The notes beneath the pieces are model-generated. The model saw only the letters and a list, made by a program, of their open reading frames with translations, searched no databases and had not been told where the DNA came from. A stretch of 64,000 nt of DNA, taken from the NCBI GenBank assembly GCA_037389465.1, contig JAZARR010000159.1, positions 3,212,501 to 3,276,500 of the forward strand. Direction: 5' to 3'. Below, in pieces: positions 45,300-57,700 of this stretch. Both the position numbers and the translations under genes were made by a program. The DNA comes from Baylisascaris procyonis. Its lineage: Eukaryota > Nematoda > Chromadorea > Rhabditida > Ascarididae. The first letter of the stretch is position 1, and each line of letters starts with the position of its first letter.

Positions 45300-48200
45300 A
45301 TGACGATTTTCATGGTGCTTTATTATAAACACCAAAAACGCATATCCACTTAGGATTACTTCAGCGTATTTCCCTGCTAACGGCGAGTATCTTTTTCCGC
45401 TTCCGTCTTTTATTTCTAATATGCGAAGAATTCGATGGATTCATATTTTGGTTGTTCTTGGCTATTTGTATCTGTTGCAGTTGAAAGGCATAATAATCAA
45501 GTCACTTAAACAAGTGGGTCTTCGTGCTTCGTGCTGCCTTGTTGAAAGCGGAATAGCAATTCCTGTCCGATCGGCGTGTCTGAGCGCCATAGTTTACTGC
45601 ATTAGAAACTGTGTTATTTTATTGCTAGAATTTGTTTTTTTTTCGGTACAAATTATAGCCACATCCACCGTACCTAAATGTTTTGGATTTTGAATGTCGT
45701 TCTACTACCGCGGCTTCTATGAGATGACTTGGAAATGAAAGAGGACCACCCATGGCACGCATAGCACGTTTGACTTTGCCCTTTGAGAAAAAACAGACCA
45801 AAGATTTGTTTGCATTCCGTAGGGTGTGCTTTCGTGCATTGGAAAGATTATATTGTTGAGAAATTATGATGATAGTATAGTTTCCATTGATGAGATGTTG
45901 CAGCACCAACCTTTAATATGTCTACTTACATTGGTACACTTTAGGCTTGTAAGCTCGCTTGCATCAACTTTGAGAGAGGTGCGTTTTGTTACAGATCACA
46001 TTTCTAAATCATGGTGCAAGGTTGAGACTGCCTCAAATGTTTAACCGCAGTTGAACAGGTCGTACAATTCATTACACTCTTTAAATACTCATGTCTTCTT
46101 AATGGCCATTTAAAACAAGCTTCTGTTACGAGGAATTGCGAAGAAAAGGGCAAACTATAGGTTGCTTCTTTATTGAATAACCTAATTGTACTTTGTGTAA
46201 TACAACAGTATTACGTGATGAAAGGTTCCCAGTTTTTATGCGATGCAGTCGCGACAGCGAGGGTCGCTTGAGTTAGTAATATTTGTCATCATGGCACTTT
46301 CGATTGCAACTGACAGTCTTAAGCTCTCAATAGAGCGCCTAGGCTGTTATTTGTTTCTGTAGTTAGATATGCGACTTCCCATCGCCGAATTTAGCAGTTT
46401 TCCACGAGGGCGATTATAATCACTGCCATCGAAGATACGTTAACATTTGAGGTCATTTTAGAGAACGGATTATTGTGTGAGAAGCATGCTGCTCTCTGAT
46501 AAGCATCTTTTATGCTCTCATCATTATCGCTTATTTTTTTAAAGTTTTCCTCCTTTTTGCATTTTATCACGTTGAGAGTAGATGTGACGATGTTCACGTA
46601 CGCCGTGAAGTCTATCACTCTTCAAGTGAGTCATATGCGAAATACGCAATGATGTCATTTTCACATTCAATGCGACTATTTGGCTTTCTTTCTTAGAAAT
46701 TTTTGCCTAACATTGCTTGCAGACAATGCCTCGATGAGGCGTCAGTATACAAAACAAAGCGTTTTCTTCAATTGGGCGAGATAAGCTTTTCGGCTTCCTC
46801 TGTCACTCATTCTGAGGTTGTGTACTGTGGGCGGATGCCACTGTAATCTTCTGAAAACTAAATTAAACCCAATGCCTTTCATTATAACTTCCTTTTCAGA
46901 AAAACGTGAATTGTTTGCACTTCATGATTTTTTTCTATGTAGGGAAACTGCTCAGGCTTATTGGTTTATTTGGCGTTAAACTTAGTGCCGCTTCACAGAT
47001 CGTTTCACCATTTCCTTTAAGTCTCCACTTTAGTCTACTAGGCCAACACTACCACTTGTTTTTGAGAGAAACCAGTTGTTACTTCATGCGTTCGCTTCGG
47101 AAGATTCAATACAACATAGTCATAAAGGTTGTGTTCCATTGATGCATCATTTAGCTCATTTTTACTTATGTGGAAAAAGACATGATGCAGTAGATTAGAA
47201 ATAAATTTCAAGTGAACAGTAGCGAGGCGCTGATTTAGATAATCCTCTTTATGTAATTAAGCAAAGTGGGAGTGCATCGAAGCATGCTAGTACACATGAG
47301 TACGGTGCAAATGGGCACAATACAGTCGTATCAGTACGCAATGTTGTAGCGGCGATCAGGTGCGCTGACAACGACGTGACCACACCCCGCTCGCTTTAGT
47401 GCGTCTGATTCGCTTTCCGCTGCCCCTACTTATGTTTCTCTTTCCCTTCGTCACTTATCAACTCGATATACCGCTATTCGGCAAATTTTATCTTCCGCCA
47501 GCATTCCACAAATTTTTTGTGTTACGAGGACTATGTTGGAATGTATTTTGTTCAGGTGAAATACGTTAACCTGTCATACCTTTATAGGTCATTCGTTTCC
47601 ATAAACGATTATAGTGGCCTGTGTATTTCAGCGGTTACAATATTTGTACTATTTGCCTTACCCACTCCTAGTGTATGCACTTGTTGATTGCGCTTGTAAC
47701 TTCGGACTGCACCTGTGTACTAAAACAGCACAACACCCGCAACTTTGGACGACAGGTTTATTCCTGTTGCGTTATGAATGTGTCCTTGTATCGTTGCGTT
47801 AACTTAGCATTCCCCACTAGATTCCTCGCATATCCCTTTTTTCAAATTATTCTCCTGAAAATTTTCCGACTTCATCCGAACTTTGTCTGCTTTTATCACC
47901 AAATATTTTTGAGACACTTCCAGCAGTTTATTTGTTTTCTTCTGCCAATAATTTATTCTCATATTCGTACATTGCTAGCAGTGGTGCTAGCTAAGCTATA
48001 AGTTTGCCGTATCCGATCTTTAAAACTTGAATCGGAGCTGTTATTGGAGGTCCGATTAAAGCTCAAGCTCCGTTTATGTGAGCAATCTGTACGGAAATAT
48101 CGGGATAGTAGTACACACTGTAATCGATCATAATCAGTTAACTCTCGGAACTGAAATTGGATGAGTGGAATTTTTTTCTTCTCAGTATATCAGTCGTTTC

Positions 48201-51200
48201 CTCTCTTATTGCAATTCTAGTCGCAAAATAAGTGGAGTCATTTCCAGCTTCTTGTTGTGAGGGGTAGAGCAACTCAGTGGTAACGATTTCCCACCGTTTC
48301 CCTAGGCTTTTTTATGATATCTTCTCGAAAACTTTCTCTAGTGGGGTGCAGTGAAGTATTCCGCAGTATACGACGAAAAAGTTTTCTTTAATTCCATGCA
48401 TTTTCATTGTTTTGATTGCAGTGGCTACCCGACAAGCTCACGACATCCTTCAGCTTCCGGTTCGTATTACTATTCACGCGGTGGAGGCGCGTCTGTTTCC
48501 TCAACTGCTGCTTCACCAGTTATGTCGTCGTTTAATCGGGTTCCTCCACAGCAGTACAACGGCGCAATGGATACGTCGACAATAAACAGTCAAAGTACGG
48601 CTCATAGTTTTATGAAAAACTGACTTCCATATTTGAGCAGAAGTGGGAGCCTCACCTTGTGATATGATAGGTCATCGGATAACGTTTATAGCTCTTTCCT
48701 TTTTGTGCCGTTCCCATTAACTTGGAATAGGTCTGTACTCACATCAAGATTTATCCCTTATGGTCAAAGCGATATGCGCAGCCTTTCAACCCCGATCGCA
48801 TCACCCTTGCTGTATTAATGGTATAGATGTCTGTTTAATCTTTGAGACAGAGAAGCATTAGATGCGTTTTGCACATAGGTGTGTAGAAGCATTTGTGAGC
48901 ACTTTGTGTCTACGTGGTCAATAGAGGATATAGGTAGAAAGTGAAAGGTTGGTGTTCTCTGAGGTGTTCTAATAGGAAGTTTCAAAGGTGTTTCAGTGTT
49001 CTACAAACTTCTTATAATAAGTTGTTATGCAAGAATCGACGTTCAAATTTCACCGTGAGAGAAATTTACGAACAGAAAATCGCTCTTCTTGTCAAAGGAG
49101 GAAACACCTTTCAACCTCTCAGCTTTCTTGTACTGTTCCATCCTTCCCTTCTCTCTCCTTAATATGTCAGTCAAGCTTGAGAATAGGCATCATCAAGATT
49201 GAAACGAATGCGCTCGCAGTTTTGAACATGATCAGTCGAGATATTTTTTTTAGGTAGACGCCATGTGAACAGCGTTGTAGAAAACGACAGTCCCTCGTAT
49301 TGGGTGGAACACTTGGCGACGTTCGCTGTTGGCAGAGAATTTGGCTTGCAGTTTCCCTCGGATGGAGTTCGAAAACTGAAGCAGCTCGAAAAGAATAGTG
49401 CCATTTGGGCGCAGCCAATGGTGCTTAGATTACGACCGAATATGGTCTCCGTTGAGGATGAAAATGGAGTAAGTTGGCCGGTTTCTGGAATATGGAATCT
49501 TTTGGACGAATTTGAGGACCGAATTTATATTCAGAAAGGAGGTTGATGATGTTCACAAATTTCCAAAAAATCATTTTTTTCAAGCGCGGTCTACGGAAAT
49601 TTTGAGACGAGGGTCATACAAAGGGGGAAACAGTTTTGTTGAGCACAAAATTTGAGGCAAAGTCTGAGCATCATCGATGTTATGCCATTTTGTCCTAAAT
49701 GGATCGATTCCAAAATGGGAACCGAATAGGGTTGCCATATACGCCATTGTCTTATCGCTACTCTAGATGTATAAAGAAACTTGTAATTGCACAGTGAGGT
49801 GCTCTACCTAAACTTCATTTTTCGTTCATAGTGTGCTCATTGCATTGTTCGAAAGGGGTTCGAAAGCAGTTCCCAGTGGTCGAGTCTCACTTGCTTGGAT
49901 GATCAGAAGTTTCTAAATCGTCAACTCATATGAGCAGTTTGTTCGAAAATAACAAAAAAACAACACCCCGAGTCTGCTAACCGATTAGAATGTGAAAGTT
50001 ATCTGTATTCTTCGCATATTTTTCGTCGAAGCAATTTCTGTGTCTGGGCACTAGTTATTACTGCAGTAGTCGGAACTGGCAACACTTTCGATTGAAATTA
50101 ATTCAATAGGACCTCATAATAGGAACTTCTTTATATGTTGATGAGTATAGATCTAGAAGGAAGAGGACAATGGAAACGGTGATAATGGCTGTTGTTTTGA
50201 AGGATTTGGTCGAGCAGTTCCCAATGGAACTGGTCACTGATCCGAGTGCGCACTTGTCAACTGATCCTCGAGATGTCTACAACAATATTCTATTGTTCAT
50301 TGTACAAGAGGATAAACGACGTGGAAGAAGTGTCGCTCCAACAGAAATGCACATATTTCAGGTCTTCGCTGTCAATAATTTCTTTCGTTATTTTATAATA
50401 GTTCATTTTTCTTGAATTTATCGTTTATTCCATCTCTTAAGTCTTTGCGGTTCAGACCAAGTTGTTAGCGATTTGCGAATGATGGTGTGAGACAGCTGCA
50501 TATTCTAATAGAAGACTCTCATGAGCACTTATGATCGCTGAAACTGAGATACGAACTACCTGAGGTCGTACATTTCTTTAGGGAAGTAGAAAAACAAACA
50601 TTCGGACTGCCACGTTGAAATAAAGCCGAGCTGAAAAAAGTCATTGCTGAAATAATTTTGCTGTGTTGATGTTTTTTTTTTTTGTTAATAAACTGTTGCA
50701 GTGCAATCGAGTGTCCGCAAACGACGTTGTTGAGGACATGCGTGCGTATCTGACGGGACAGTATCAACGTGTTCGCACAGGCCGACGAGATACTGGATTT
50801 GTGATGGGCCAAGTGCCTGTTTACGGTGGGCCTCCGCCCACCGGTTCGTCGTCTTCTTATGATTCGTGTTTACCGATCGTTTATTTGATGCTTTAAATTT
50901 ATGAGAGCAGATAAGCATCCAGCCTTCTTGAGGGGTGCCATCTCATCACTGCTTCATAATCACTCGAAATTTATCTTCGATTATCAATTCGAACAATTCT
51001 TTTCATTGAAAAATGCCGTATGTTACGAATTGTCACCCACATTGGACCCCATCATTATGTTTATTCTCCAGGAGAGGCAATCATCTTCATGGTTTGTATT
51101 TGCGAGTAATTTTAAACTCTCTACTTTTGGGTTTACTCCTTCTCTTTTGTCACTTCACCTCCCCCTCTACCCCTACATTAGTGTAATTCTTTAAATTTGA

Positions 51201-54200
51201 AGATGATTTCTTTTCAACTTATCTCACATGCTGTGTACTCTCCTAGTCCTATACTCAACATTTCAAGAGAAAGGGACCATTGAGACAAAAAATGTTGCTT
51301 TTGGCGTTTTGCCGATTTCCGATTTAGCATCTTATCAAATTCCACCTTTTTCGAGATTTCCGATGGAATTGCTATGTTGTACAATGGGTTGGACTAATTT
51401 CTTGTTGAATTTCGTATGATATTCTGAGGAAATTCTCCATAAATTTTATGAGGCTACGAATTCGATTTTTTTTTTCAATAGCAACCGTCGTGCCTATGTT
51501 TGAGTTTTGGCGCTGTGATCGGAACTTGTTAAATGCATCAATAATTTTATAGTATTGGCTTAGAATGTGCCCATGATTCACGAAAGGGGTGTTTGCTTAT
51601 ATGAAATGTCTTTTTCGCTAAAAGGAGAGGTCGATTCTTTTCCTTCTTTTTTCCCCCTTTTCCCCATATGCCGCTCATTGTGTATGCCGCAGCCATATTA
51701 AATATTGAGTTACCTTTCATCAGCCGATTTAAAAGACCAGTTGCACTGAAAGCTTTTATTTTATTAGTGGCAAGTGGCAATTCGTGCGCCCCTTATATTC
51801 ACTAAGGAAAATGGCGTATTCTCTATCCAAGTGGAAGCTTATGGCCTTGAAAGGTTGCATTAATATTGTTTTCAGGGTCAGGCCCACGTGGCTATCGTGA
51901 TGATGCTTCAGCAAGTTCTGATAGCAGCGAATACTTCGAAAGAGATGTGGTGAGTGAAAATGTTGCTATCGTATTGACTGAAATAATCAGGGCATTATCA
52001 AGCATTACCGTTGTTTCGTACTTGTATATATGCGTCCAAGGGTATAGGTAATCTGGATTTATATAGAGCCTCATATGGCTGTACCTACATGTAAGATCTT
52101 AGTTTTTATGGTGCATCCATAGCTAGCGACATCGAATAATTTCGTTTTTCGTTTCAATAATCCGCTGTTAAATTTTTGGTTATTATTTAATCACGACTAA
52201 TGCATACCATAATTGTTCGAAGCAAATTGGCAAAGATCGCAATGCTGATCGAGAACTCCACCCATTTTTTTTCACTTCGCAGACAGTTTTACAACACCTA
52301 CGAACAGTTGTAAATTTGGAAATTGTTGATGTTTTTAAGGGTAAACGTGAGCATTTTTCGGCGTTTCAAAGAGAAGGCTCGTTAGAGCTCAACTCAGCAT
52401 TCAAACATCATTCCTAAAGAACTTCGTTATATCGCCTCGATCGTGCAATATTTTCTACGTTTTCAGTAGTATTCGTTCCGATGTACCTCTTAACAGCCTG
52501 CCGCTTATGCCACTAGCTGTAAACAATTGAAAAATCTTAAACTGGTGAAATAAATAAGTATTCATTCTCTTAACCCACTTATCATTGTGATCTTCTGTGA
52601 TTAATGCTACCAGCTATGAACTTTCATCCTTTCTGTGACCGTCCTTTTTGTGCACATTGCGTGCGTGTGGCAGGGTTTGATATCGAGTTTGCGCTGCGGC
52701 TACGATAGCGATAGCGAACTATCTAGTAGGCATGGAGTTATGACGTGGTTTTTGCAAATTTGGGTTGCGTCTCTGGACTCGCCACCTTTGGTGGACTGAG
52801 TAGATTGTTGTCCCAAGCCTACGATGCGTTCTTTTTAAGGCCTTGCAGAGAGATAAAGGATACTGCGTTGTATGCCTTATATGGCGGTCCGCCTCACCGT
52901 GATGGAGCAGTAAATTTCCGCCCCTCCCCCCTTCCTTCTTATCTAGAGAGTGTGTAGAAGCTCTTTATGGAACTACTGGTCTCTTTATTTTGTCGTAGTA
53001 GACGTATATGCAGTTACTATTGCAGAATACTCTTAATCGCTGTTTCGACGATATTGAGCGCTTCGTGGCGCGAATTCAGTCTGCAGCGATCGCACAGAAA
53101 GAGCTTGAAGCTCAACACCATCGCCTCCGCACAGCACAGCGGAAACGTGGCTCAAATGCGCAGACGGATCCTCAAAGTGGCATCCTTCAGATGCGAGCCC
53201 AACTGCCTGCAGAAATCGAGTTTGTCGACATTCTGCAGAAGTTCAAGCTCTCTTTCAACTTGCTCGTCAGTTTTTTGAAAAGTATTTTGAGTTGTTAAAG
53301 TTCGAGTGATGATTGGAAATGAGGCTTCGATTTCTGAATACATCGATATCCAGAAGCATGCATTAGGCTTCTACCGCGACTGCGTTTTCGGATTTCTTCG
53401 CTTGACAAAGAACGTCCTTATAGGAGCAGCTATATGCACTTTTTTGAAGTGAAATCTGGTCAAGTAGCAAAAGCTTTAAAGGAAAAGTTCCTGTATGCGG
53501 CATTTCAAGTTTTATCGGGGGAAAATGGGGTGGTTTTTTGACTTGAAATTCTTTAACGAAAGGGACAGCTTCTGTACTAACACCGATCGATGAAAGCCAA
53601 AATATTTCGAGGAAACTTGTCTTAGAACCCCGTCGAAGCGCATTTAGAACTTCTCGGTTTATTGCAGAATATAATTGCCCCCAGTGTAAAAAAAAAATGG
53701 AATTCTCATCTTACATTTCTTGAAAACAGCCGTTGTTTTAATTTGCCTAAAATTGCAGGCGAAACTGAAGAATCACATTCACGAGCCGAACGCACCTGAG
53801 TTGCTGCACTTCCTCTTCACCCCGCTCACCATAATTCTCGACGCGTGCCATTGGGGCCTTGGCAGGAATATTGCCCCGCAGGTCTTCCCGTTATCTGAAT
53901 AAGGGTGTTTTGAAAATTGAAAGCTCTATGGTGGTTTGTGTGCGGAACAACTGCTTCACTAAGGGGTGACGTAGTGCACTGATTCATTTCTTGCTTACCT
54001 TTGCTTAGACGTCGCTTAATTCGGGCATTGTTTATTGGGTCGTTTTTAGAGGAAATTTACAAGATGGCGTTTTAGTTATATAAAGACAGCTGTTTATTAC
54101 ATCTACTGTCGTTGAAACCTACACCTGCTCAAACACGCACAAATGACAGTTTTTTAGGTGATTTCTCCTCTACTGTCGAGAGAGTCTCGTGAACTCATGC

Positions 54201-54654
54201 AAAATTGTTTGACGAGCAAGGAATCCGACGTTTGGATGGCGCTTGGTGACGCATGGAGAATACCACCGTATGTTAGCATAAGCTTTCACATATTCGCTTC
54301 TTTGACGCTTAGAAAACCCTAAGAAAACACTTCAGCTATGCATTGTTTCTGTTCCAAATTTTCTTGCCACTGTAGTCCCTACAGGATTGCCCATCTAGAA
54401 GGCGCCCGATAGATCAGATTTTCAAGTTTGTCATAGAAGATTGCTCTTTAGATCAGGAGGAAGACTGATGCAGAGCTCTAATCTTGAATGACGCTTACAA
54501 AACACCATCCTCATTTTGTTTCGAGAACACAACCGCTTCATGGACTTCCTTATGGAGTGACATCGCCGATCTGACTAGGTCGTGCTAGCTATGCTCAAGA
54601 TTGTTTTTCACAAGTTGCCGTGAAATGAAAATTTTTAAATTCTTCCATCCTGGA

Positions 54655-54739
<85 letters not shown>

Positions 54740-57700
54740 TTTCACTTGACATTATCTCTTGTGCAGAGTTGTCGTATTTGACTGCTAAAGCCCTCAACGA
54801 TTTCATAAGCTTTGAGCAGTCATTCCTTTTCGAAGAGTATTTTCGTTGACTTTTAAATACTTTTAAGCCCAGAAACAGCAGTTATGTTCAAGAAATGCTT
54901 TCTGTTGTTCAGCGAAGACTGGATCTTGCCACTGCCAAAACCATATCGCCCGGTATTTCTTGATGGATATGCACCATACGGTCCTCCGGATAACTACGAG
55001 CCGACAGTGTCTCAAGGCTATAATCGCTACATGCCACAGCCACAACCGATACATCGTGGCGTAAGTGCACCGCCGCCGCAAACACATAATGCCTATCCAC
55101 ATCAGCCGCCAATACGAGATCGCTCGGTTGACAACGTCGGTCATTTGAAGTGTTTTGCACGTTGTTCTCCTACTTTCAGCAAAACTTTCGTTGCTTTTCG
55201 TTGCCTTTTGTGTTTACAAAAACCGTGTTTGTGGCGCGCATTCATCCATCTATATTGGATGCATGGCTTAATCTTCACTTTAAACACCTCCACATAATGC
55301 ATAATGTCCTCACAATATACACCTTTCACATGCGCGCAAATTATTGCACACATGAAGAGTACAAGGAAAAAGAGCCCTTTTTTTCGTAAGGGGTCTGTTA
55401 TCAGCAAGTGACAGATGAACCGTTGCGCCTGCAGCCATGAGGCGAAGAGATTATCGACGTTTATAGTGACGAAATGTTTGTATAATGTGGACTTCGAATC
55501 TATAGCTAGCTAGCGTTGATACTTTTTAGTCGATTTTCCTTTCCGAAGTTTTTCTTTTCATGCAGTAATTTTGTTCGCTTCCTTTGAATGCCCCAGTATT
55601 ACGATCTATAGTGTTTTAGAGGATCGCTCACTCTAGCATTTTGCCCCAGGATCGAACTTTACATTTTAGCTTTCGTTTTCAAGCAAAATGAGCGCAACTT
55701 TAAAAAATCAGATTGATGTGGTGATGCTTTCTATTGAAATTAAAAAAAAAAAACAAACAAACTATAACACTATAGCGTTTTTAAAACTATTATGGATTAT
55801 CTGTTATGGATTAACTATTATGGATTATTCATTCATTTACTCTCACTCTTTAATGTTATTCAATGGCGAAATTTTTTGATCGATTATTTGCGGAATTGTG
55901 TTTTTCAGTTGGATTCTTCTTTTTTTTTTCGTAGGCAAGAATGAACTCAGTCCAACACATTATTTAATAGGAAATAGTTTTATCCATTCTTCAAATTGAT
56001 TACTTGTTTTTAAGCGCTTTCTGTATTGAACCCTGTACATATCACTCGTTTTGATTGGCATCGCTTATTTGGGAGGGGGTGCTGGTAATTTATGTCAAAT
56101 CGACGAATTCGTAGCAAAATTCAATAATTTTCTCTGCCGGCTCGATAATCTTTTGTTCAATCGACCCAAATGTTCGCTCCGGTGCTGCAGCCAACATTTC
56201 GATAAGAGCACTTAACGTTGACTCGGTTCATTCGAGGGGATCGCGTGTTTCATTAACTTCTGCTGTAATTTTAGGAGGAATTTAAGGTTTAAGATTTCCT
56301 CTCGCTGTTATTTCCTGTATCAGAATAAGATTTTTACTTTGCAGTAAACAAAATTTCATTTCGATAATGATCGCTGCAGTGCTCGTTTCGAAGCGTTTAG
56401 CACTTTTCTTTATTCACTTCCTTCCTAATTCTGAATAAGATAGCCAAACTTTAACGTTGAATCGAAGTCAAATGCGATCGAGTTTACATCTTAACCCGAA
56501 TGCTTTTACATTTTTTTTTTATTCTTCGGCTTTCTTTTATGTTCCTATGCCAAATGGACAGCAACCTTCGTTATGTTGATAAATGGAATGTGGCTGAGAT
56601 ATTCTCATAACCTTAGGCCTCACCTGTTTGTATACGACCGCAACAAACATACAGGCGCTTTGGAATCGTTGATGTTTTTCAGTTGAACGTTGACCTTGAT
56701 CGCATGTCTCTAGAGAAGGAGCGTCTGGATTTTGAACGAGAAAAAATTGCGGAACGAGAACGGCGATTAATCGAGGACGAAAGGCGCATCAAGTACGTAT
56801 TTTTAGTGCATATCTTTGTCATTGCGGGCAACATACTTGACCGGGTCAGAATTTCGAATTCTGGACTGCAGAATCTTCTAATTTGCCTCACACTCGGATC
56901 TGAACGTTGTTAGTGACGTGCTGCAGGTATGCTGCGTAAGGTGTGCAGCAGCTTCATATCCAGCTGTTGCACACCTTCCGCAGCTTCCTTGAAACATTAC
57001 AGATCAGATATGAAAAGCAGTATTTAAAATTAGACTGCTTTAAGAATCTTGGCGCGTTTAGTAAGAGTGTGGTGTGTTATTAACAATGCTTCTCACTAGA
57101 TGACGGCTAAATTAGCCACTCGTATATCTGATAGTTGATCTATTAATGCTGAATGTTCTTGTGGTCGGAAACTGTATGGTAGCGGTGCGATAGAAGCGTG
57201 CATTGTTTCAGTCAGGAAAAGCAGAGGCTTGCAGCCGAGAAAGAGCTTATGGCTCAGGAAGCTGAACAACGCTCCATGGCGAGCAGCTATGCGCCCAGAC
57301 ATGAGTAAGTATTATGTGTGTCGTACAGTTTTTCCTTTACCAACCTTTTACTTACTTCAATGTAAGAACATGAAGTTGTCAACATAAAAAGTTACACATG
57401 GCAGATACGGTACACGCAGAAGTCACATAAACGAACCGCTGGCAAAATAAGTGAATTATGGAATAAATTATAAAGCAATTGGTCTGTAGGAACGAATTAC
57501 ATCTGAAATCAAGTGGCGTAATACTCTTAATTCCAGAAGAAAAAAATGCTTAAGTCCTCCAAAACGATAACAGATCTCAGGAGGACATTCGAAAATTTAA
57601 CGAAAAGACATAAATGCGAATTCATCGAGTTATCGAGAAGGTGCTAGGATGAAAAGTTATCGCAAATCATGCCCCCAAGAAAATGAGCGATTTTTCATGC

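Noticed and set aside
45421..45693. 90-codon frame with a signal-like start
   Set aside because: It is the read-through of the 22-nt eps-8 exon past its donor at 45387; codon pattern and hydrophobic content are not convincing.
46723..46815. Exon-like block between AG and GT
   Set aside because: Requires phase 2 entry and phase 0 exit, which does not match 45386 or 48422.
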